A stretch of DNA of 64,000 nucleotides from Martelella mediterranea. Lineage in GTDB: Bacteria; Pseudomonadota; Alphaproteobacteria; Rhizobiales; Rhizobiaceae. The stretch lies in NCBI GenBank assembly GCA_003001975.1, contig PVUG01000005.1, forward strand, positions 62,001 to 126,000, written 5' to 3'. Shown here piece after piece: positions 58,840 to 64,000 of this stretch. Made by a program: the position numbers and the translations under genes. Within the stretch, counting starts at the first letter, position 1; the number at the start of each line of letters is the position of its first letter. The notes below the pieces were generated by a model. The model was not told where the DNA came from, ran no database searches, and saw nothing but the letters and a program-made list of their open reading frames with translations.

Positions 58840-61110
58840 TTACATTGCGGTGTGGAAGGTCCGGTTGATCACGTCAAGCTGCTGTTCTTTCGTCAGCTTG
58901 ATGAAGTTGACCGCATAACCCGACACGCGGATCGTCAGCTGCGGATACTTCTCCGGATGGTCCATGGCGTCAAGCAGGGTCTCCTTGTTGAGGAGGTTGA
59001 CGTTGACGTGGAAACCGCCGGCTGCCGTATAGCCGTCAAGGCAATTCGACAGGTTGGTAATCCGCTCTTCCTCGGTGTGGCCAAGGCTGCCCGGCGTTGC
59101 CGAGGCGGTCCAGCTGATACCGTCGAGGGCTGCGTCATAGGGCAGTTTGGCAAGCGATGCGCCTGCGGCCACAAAGCCCTTCTTGTCGCGACCGTTCATC
59201 GGGTTTGCACCGGGCGCGAAGGGTTCGCCACCACGGCGGCCATCCGGGGTGTTACCGGTCTTCTTGCCGTAAACGACGTTCGACGTAATCGTCAGGATCG
59301 ACTGGGTCGGCATCGAGTCACGATAGAAGTAAGGCTGTGCCTTGACCTTGTTCATGAACTCTTCGACCAGCCATGCGGCAATCGAGTCGACGCGGTCGTC
59401 ATTGTTGCCGAATGCCGGGAATTCGCCGGTGATCTTGTAATCCACGGCCAGACCGGTTTCGTCACGAATGACTTCGACCTTGGCATATTTGATTGCCGAC
59501 AGGGCGTCTGCTGCGATCGACAGGCCGGCAATGCCGCAGGCCATTGTGCGCAGGATATCACGGTCATGCAGCGCCATTTCGATGCGTTCATACGCATATT
59601 TGTCGTGCATGTAGTGAATCGCGTTCAGAGCCTTGACGTAGGTCTTGGCAAGCCAGTCCATGGCCTTGTCGAACTTTTCGACGACTTCGTCATATTCCAG
59701 AACATCGCCGGTGATCGGTTCCAGACCTTCAGCAACCTTCTTGCCCTTCAGCTTCTTCTCGTCAACACCGCCGTTGATCGCATAAAGCAGAGCCTTGGCG
59801 AGGTTGGCGCGCGCGCCGAAGAACTGCATCTGCTTGCCGATCCGCATCGACGAGACGCAGCAGGCAATGCCGTAGTCGTCGCCCCATTTCGGACGCATCA
59901 GTTCATCGTTCTCGTACTGAATGGCGCAGGTGTCGGCCGAAACCTTGGCGCAGAAGTGCTTGAAGCCCTGCGGCAGGCTCGGGCTCCACAGAACCGTCAG
60001 GTTCGGTTCCGGCGCGGGGCCGAGATTGTAGAGCGTGTTGAGGAAACGGAAGCTGTTCTTCGAAACCAGCGTCCGGCCGTCTTCGCCCATGCCGCCGATT
60101 GCTTCGGTAACCCATACGGGGTCGCCCGAGAACAGTTCGTCATATTCCGGCGTACGCAGGAAGCGGACGATACGCAGTTTCATGATCATGTCGTCGACCA
60201 TTTCCTGGGCATCGTCTTCGGCGATGTAACCGGCATCGATATCGCGCTGGATATAGATGTCGAGGAAGGTCGAGACACGGCCGAGCGACATGGCAGCGCC
60301 GTTCTGCTCCTTCACGGCAGCCAGATAGCCGAAATAGACGGCCTGAACGGCTTCGCGGGCATTGCGGGCGGGCTTCGAAATATCGACGCCATATTTTTCG
60401 GCCATTTCGCGCAGCTCATCGAGTGCACGGAACTGTTCCGAAAGCTCTTCACGCAGACGCATATTGTTGTCGTTGAAGACAACATCGTCGAGTTCGTGGA
60501 ATTCCTTCTGCTTTTCAGCGCGCAGGAAGTCCGTGCCGTAAAGGGCAACACGACGATAGTCGCCGATGATGCGGCCACGGCCATAGGCGTCCGGCAGACC
60601 GGTGATCACGCCCGACTTGCGGCAGGCCAGAATGTCCGGGCTGTAAACGTCGAACACGCCCTGGTTATGGCTCTTGCGATATTTGGTCCACACTTCATGA
60701 ACGTTTTCGGGAACCTCGTAACCATAGGTCTTGAGGCTGCCTTCAACCATGCGCAGGCCGCCATTCGGCATGATTGCGCGCTTCAGCGGCGCATCGGTCT
60801 GCAGGCCAACGATGATTTCGAGGTCCTTGTTGATGTAGCCGGCATCGTGTGCGGTGATGCTCGAGGGCTTGTCCGCCGAAACATCGAGGACGCCGCCCTT
60901 GTCACGTTCCTGCTGCAGAAGCGCGCTCAGTTCGTCCCAGAGCTGCTTGGTGCGCTCGGTGGCCGGTGCGAGGAAAGATGCATCGCCTTCATAGGGCGTG
61001 TAGTTTTCCTGAATGAAATTGCGAACGTCGATTGCAGTGCGCCATGCACCTTCGCTGAACCCGCTCCACGGGTCGGCGTGTACGTTCGTGTGTTTGGCAT
61101 ACATATCCAT
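58840..61110 (-). CDS. pflB: formate C-acetyltransferase (pyruvate formate-lyase)
   Basis: Splits pyruvate with CoA into acetyl-CoA and formate without oxygen. The start [13 protein letters not shown] is chosen for GAGGG nine bases upstream; an ATG six codons earlier (61128) has no such site. The 756 residues hold the catalytic Cys-Cys pair in [15 protein letters not shown] near 405 and the glycyl-radical loop RVSGYAVNF near 727. [19 protein letters not shown] near the N-terminus is close to E. coli PflB. It is oxygen-sensitive in its active form, so its presence implies an anaerobic mode of life. pflA follows; focA is not present. Confidence 0.95.
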   Translation of the reverse strand: MDMYAKHTNVHADPWSGFSEGAWRTAIDVRNFIQENYTPYEGDASFLAPATERTKQLWDELSALLQQERDKGGVLDVSADKPSSITAHDAGYINKDLEIIVGLQTDAPLKRAIMPNGGLRMVEGSLKTYGYEVPENVHEVWTKYRKSHNQGVFDVYSPDILACRKSGVITGLPDAYGRGRIIGDYRRVALYGTDFLRAEKQKEFHELDDVVFNDNNMRLREELSEQFRALDELREMAEKYGVDISKPARNAREAVQAVYFGYLAAVKEQNGAAMSLGRVSTFLDIYIQRDIDAGYIAEDDAQEMVDDMIMKLRIVRFLRTPEYDELFSGDPVWVTEAIGGMGEDGRTLVSKNSFRFLNTLYNLGPAPEPNLTVLWSPSLPQGFKHFCAKVSADTCAIQYENDELMRPKWGDDYGIACCVSSMRIGKQMQFFGARANLAKALLYAINGGVDEKKLKGKKVAEGLEPITGDVLEYDEVVEKFDKAMDWLAKTYVKALNAIHYMHDKYAYERIEMALHDRDILRTMACGIAGLSIAADALSAIKYAKVEVIRDETGLAVDYKITGEFPAFGNNDDRVDSIAAWLVEEFMNKVKAQPYFYRDSMPTQSILTITSNVVYGKKTGNTPDGRRGGEPFAPGANPMNGRDKKGFVAAGASLAKLPYDAALDGISWTASATPGSLGHTEEERITNLSNCLDGYTAAGGFHVNVNLLNKETLLDAMDHPEKYPQLTIRVSGYAVNFIKLTKEQQLDVINRTFHTAM

Positions 61111-61385
61111 GATTTCAGCCCTCGCCATTATAAGAGGAACATTTCTAGGGTTTCAGCGCCACGGCCGAGGAGGATATCCGGCTTGAAAGGGGCGCTGGGG
61201 TCGGGGAACGAACTTATCCGGCAAAATGTCGGTCAGAATTTTTCCGACTAAAACGGCCATTCTTGGGCAGGCAGTTACGGGACATCTCATTCCACCAATT
61301 CTAGCGAATTCTCATCGCTTACGATGGCTGACTTTGGCGCCTGGCGCTGGTCTTGGGCGTTAGCCTGCGAAAGATCGCGTCGAAT

Positions 61386-61404
61386 GTTGACGCCAAACGT
61401 CAAC
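61386..61404. promoter_or_regulatory. inverted repeat GTTGACG-N5-CGTCAAC
   Basis: A perfect 7-bp inverted repeat with a 5-base centre, about 276 bases upstream of the pflB start. Spacing does not fit FNR (which needs TTGA-N6-TCAA), so another dimeric regulator is more likely. A G-poor, T-rich flank follows. Confidence 0.45.
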
Positions 61405-61546
61405 GCTCTTCGTTTTGACGACCTCTATATGGTACCAAAGGTGTAGAAAGTCCACAAAAAATTGACATTTTTACTTATTTTTCAAGTACAAAAGCAGCAT
61501 TACAATTGTAAACCGTCAATATAAACACAGGCACCATCGAGACGCA

Positions 61547-61560
61547 TTGATATCAGTCAA
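61547..61560. promoter_or_regulatory. FNR/FixK-type binding site
   Basis: TTGATATCAGTCAA, which fits TTGA-N6-TCAA of FNR/FixK/FnrL in alphaproteobacteria. It is about 440 bases from the pflB start and 376 from murB, farther than usual for direct activation, so the target and a possible long leader are inferences. Confidence 0.5.
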
Positions 61561-61935
61561 TCATCCGCCCGAAAGCATCGGAAACCACGATTTTCCAATC
61601 AACGCGGATTGTGATGCCGCTGCTTTCACAACCCGAAAGCATGATCTCATAGCCATTCTGCCCTCCGGCAGTTGAATTCCGGTTCAAAGGAATCAGATAG
61701 GACGGCTCCGGTCCAAGTCAAATATCCGGTTCACACCCCAAAAGATTGTCGCAAAGCGGTCGCAACAGACCTGCAGCACACTCGAATCGGCGAAACGGGA
61801 ATCAGGAGGCGAACCATCCCGGCAGCGTTCCTTGCCGCGCCTCGGCCATAACACGGATGCTTGCACCGGGGCGATCCGGTGTCTATTGACAGAAAACGCC
61901 TCTTACCCCTGCCAACGGAACGGACAGACTGCCTG

Positions 61936-62922
61936 ATGGACTTCATTGCCGACTTCGACCTGACGCATGAAAATACGCTCGGCCTCAAGTCCGCTGCCCG
62001 GCTCGCCGCACACATCACCAATGTGGACGAACTGGAGGCCACGGTCGATGAGGCGGCGGCACGCGCAATGCCGCTCACGATCCTCGGCGGCGGCAGCAAT
62101 GTCGTTCTCAGCGAATCTGTCGAAGGAATTGTCGGCCTGATGCGGATCGGCGGGCGGCAACGCACAGAGCAGTCGGCAACCGACAATATCATTACCGCCG
62201 GCGCGGGCGAAAACTGGCACGAATTCGTTGCCTGGACTGTCGCCAACGAGATGCCGGGGCTCGAGAACCTTGCCGGCATTCCCGGCACGGTCGGCGCGGC
62301 ACCGGTACAGAACATCGGCGCCTACGGTGTCCAGCTGTCAGACTTCTTTCTTTCGCTCACAGCCTATGACACGCAAAACCGCAAGACCCTGACATTCGAC
62401 CGGGAGGCCTGCGGCTTCGGCTATCGCAAAAGCCGGTTCAAGGCCGATCCGGGACGTTATATCATCCTCTCGGTAACGCTCGCCCTGCCCCGCCAATGGC
62501 AAGTGACAAACGCCTATGCCGGCCTTGAGAAATTTCAGGCCGACGCACAGCCCGGCGAGGTCATGGCCCAGGTGCTGGCCTTGCGACAATCCAAGCTGCC
62601 CGATTGGCGCGTGCTCGGCAATGCCGGTTCGTTCTTCCACAATCCCGTTGTCAGCCTCGCCCATGCGGAAACCATTCCGAACGCACCGCGCTATCCACAG
62701 CCCGACGGTAGCGTGAAACTGTCCGCCGGCTGGCTGATCGAACAATGCGGGCTGAAGGGCGAGCGGCTCGGCCCGGTGGGCACGTTTGAAAAGCACGCAC
62801 TGGTGCTGGTCAACCATGGTGGCGCAACACGTGCCGACGTTTCCCGGTTCTCCGCACTCGTGCGCGAGCGCGTCAAAACCCGCTTCAGCGTGGATCTCGT
62901 GCAGGAACCGATCGAGATCTGA
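61936..62922 (+). CDS. murB: UDP-N-acetylmuramate dehydrogenase of the E. coli type
   Basis: Makes UDP-N-acetylmuramate, an early peptidoglycan precursor. The 328 residues start at MDFIADFDLTHENTLGL. FAD-binding LGGGSNVVLSE near residue 50 and GAGENWHEFVAW near 90 are followed by PGLENLAGIPGTVGAAPVQNIGAYG near 107. The catalytic Tyr-Arg pair is in CGFGYRKSRFK near 160, the proton donor Ser in GNAGSFFHNPV near 230, and a Glu in QEPIEI at the end. Those features (GFGYR loop, murB_C ending) place it with the type I enzyme of E. coli, not the type II form usual in the dcw cluster of alphaproteobacteria, so it may be a second or acquired copy. Confidence 0.9.
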   Translation: MDFIADFDLTHENTLGLKSAARLAAHITNVDELEATVDEAAARAMPLTILGGGSNVVLSESVEGIVGLMRIGGRQRTEQSATDNIITAGAGENWHEFVAWTVANEMPGLENLAGIPGTVGAAPVQNIGAYGVQLSDFFLSLTAYDTQNRKTLTFDREACGFGYRKSRFKADPGRYIILSVTLALPRQWQVTNAYAGLEKFQADAQPGEVMAQVLALRQSKLPDWRVLGNAGSFFHNPVVSLAHAETIPNAPRYPQPDGSVKLSAGWLIEQCGLKGERLGPVGTFEKHALVLVNHGGATRADVSRFSALVRERVKTRFSVDLVQEPIEI

Positions 62923-63180
62923 CCGTCGCCCGCAGGTCAGGCCAAGTTTTTTAGCGTTTCACGATATATGCCTGAAACGTACAATTTATTGAAAAATATA
63001 TGTTTTTATCAGCCTGAACGTCACAGGACCGAAGGGTGAACACCCCTTGTCATAAATCCAATCGCCGCAACGGGTCGTTTCTGAGGGCAAACCGCCCTAG
63101 TATCAGTGGGACAATGACATGTCAGCGGCGCCCGAGGCCGATCGACCACGGCCGATGCCCGCTAAACCGGAGCAGGAACA

Positions 63181-64000
63181 ATGCCCCACGGAGCAGGCGA
63201 GAGCGAAATCCACGACCGTCCCATCGCGGAACGACGCCGGCTTGAGCTGATCATCGAGGCAACGCAGTCGGGCACATGGGAATGGAACATCGGCACCGGA
63301 GAACTGCGGCTCAACCGCGAATGGGCGCATATCATCGGCTATGAGCCGGAAGACCTCGAACCGACGGACCTGCAGACATGGCAGGACCGCATTCATCCGG
63401 ACGATCTGGCCGGGCACGAGGAAAACCTCGCCATGCACCTGCGGGGCGAAACCGACAGCTATGATTACGAGGCCCGGCTGCGCCACAGATCGGGACACTG
63501 GATCTGGGTCGCCGCGCGCGGCCGCGTTCTGGCCTGGACGGACAGCGGCAGCCCGGAGTGGATGTTCGGAACGCTGCAGGACATAACGCGCCGCAGGAAA
63601 GCGGAGGAAGAACTCAGAAAGAACAGGACATTTCTGGAGCGTACCGGCCAGATCGCCGGTATCGGCGGATGGGAGGTCGACCTCGTCAACGAGACGATAT
63701 TCTGGTCGGATGAAACCTGCCGGATCCACGGCGTCGAACCCGGCGACAACCCGACAATGGAAAAGGCGATCTCGTTTTACGCACCGCAGGCGCGCGCACA
63801 AATCGAGGAAGCCGTCGCCAGGGGCATATCGACGGGCACGCCCTGGGACGAACAACTGCCGTTGATACGCGCCGACGGCCGACAGATCTGGGTTCGCGCC
63901 GCAGGCTCCGCCGAATTCGACAGCGCGCAAAATCCGGTTCGGCTGGTCGGTGCGTTTCAGGATGTCACCGAGCAGACCCTTCAGCGCCTCGAACTCGAAA
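63181..64000 (+). CDS. PAS-domain sensor protein (partial, C-terminus outside window)
   Basis: An open frame from ATG 63181, with GGAGCAGGAACA upstream, to the right edge (273 codons). It has two PAS_3-like domains in tandem: the first at about residues 18-140 (GTWEWNIGTGELRLNREWAHIIGYEPEDL, WQDRIHPDD, LRHRSGHWIWV, GTLQDITRRRKAEEEL), the second at about 150-265 (GIGGWEVDLVNETIFWSDETCRIHGV, GAFQDVTEQT). No output domain is seen before the edge; a histidine kinase or GGDEF/EAL domain should follow. It has no membrane helix in the part seen. Confidence 0.85.
   Translation, partial: MPHGAGESEIHDRPIAERRRLELIIEATQSGTWEWNIGTGELRLNREWAHIIGYEPEDLEPTDLQTWQDRIHPDDLAGHEENLAMHLRGETDSYDYEARLRHRSGHWIWVAARGRVLAWTDSGSPEWMFGTLQDITRRRKAEEELRKNRTFLERTGQIAGIGGWEVDLVNETIFWSDETCRIHGVEPGDNPTMEKAISFYAPQARAQIEEAVARGISTGTPWDEQLPLIRADGRQIWVRAAGSAEFDSAQNPVRLVGAFQDVTEQTLQRLELE

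Larger units (their letters stand above)
61111..61935. other. long intergenic region upstream of pflB and murB
   Basis: Over 800 bases with no convincing gene. It contains an inverted repeat at 61386-61404, an A+T-rich stretch at 61430-61530, and an FNR/FixK-like site at 61547-61560. The length and the signals suggest a complex control region for the divergent pflB, perhaps with a long leader. Confidence 0.5.

Noticed and set aside
58792-61251. An 819-codon plus-strand open frame opposite pflB
   Set aside because: It is fully antisense to pflB, whose catalytic motifs are intact; no ribosome site or recognisable domain in the antisense frame.

Overview
The window reads as about 60% G+C chromosomal DNA of a Hyphomicrobiales (Rhizobiales) alphaproteobacterium. 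The evidence is the gene neighbourhoods (ppiD-trpD-trpC-moaC-moeA; DUF1476/purC-purS-purQ; clpS-clpA; SDR-uvrC-pgsA-moaD-moaE; ArsR-methyltransferase-metF), an Omp25/31-type porin, a long UvrB and trigger factor typical of the group, and a GTTC-N7-GTTC LexA box. I cannot fix the genus. Most of the window is housekeeping core, with some accessory items and a striking set of intergenic repeats.

Layout: 1-2.6 kb is the N-terminal part of a large autotransporter passenger on the minus strand, running off the left edge. 2.9-8.4 kb is a plus-strand run of periplasmic folding factor, tryptophan and molybdenum-cofactor genes. 8.4-10.8 kb holds the F1-ATPase inhibitor zeta subunit, divergent from purC-purS-purQ. 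10.9-20.3 kb holds a PagL-like outer-membrane protein, clpS-clpA, an extensin-like lipoprotein, a thioesterase, an RDD membrane protein and a DUF1800-DUF1501 pair. 20.5-31.9 kb holds SOS-regulated uvrB, a 2OG-Fe(II) oxygenase, an ELM1-like protein, a gene-poor AT-rich kilobase, recJ, hom and an aminotransferase. 32.1-42.1 kb holds sfsA, map, radC, sthA, an APH(6)-like kinase, tig, tRNA-Thr(UGU), nadK, a Nudix hydrolase, rlmJ and a GST. 42.4-48.4 kb holds an Omp25-like porin, the uvrC-pgsA-moaDE run and a DJ-1 protein. 48.7-55.6 kb holds ndk and a loose set of stress/detoxification genes (GST, PfpI, DinB, MBL, SDR, ABC-F). 55.7-57.6 kb is the metF operon with a palindromic operator. 58.0-61.1 kb is pflB-pflA, an anaerobic glycyl-radical module. 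The right end carries a murB of the E. coli type and a truncated PAS sensor.

How they work together: molybdopterin genes (moaC, moeA, moaD, moaE), tryptophan and purine genes supply basic metabolism; uvrB, uvrC, recJ and radC serve DNA repair; ClpS/ClpA, Tig and PpiD cover protein quality control in cytoplasm and periplasm. The pfl operon, with an FNR/FixK-like site in its upstream region, suggests mixed-acid style pyruvate use under low oxygen.

The least explained feature is a group of four roughly 200-bp intergenic elements at 11.7, 42.1, 48.5 and 57.8 kb. Each has two internal REP-like hairpins and ends resembling TGyTGACAAA. Three are flanked on both sides by terminator-type hairpins, in one case a perfect 28-bp direct repeat.
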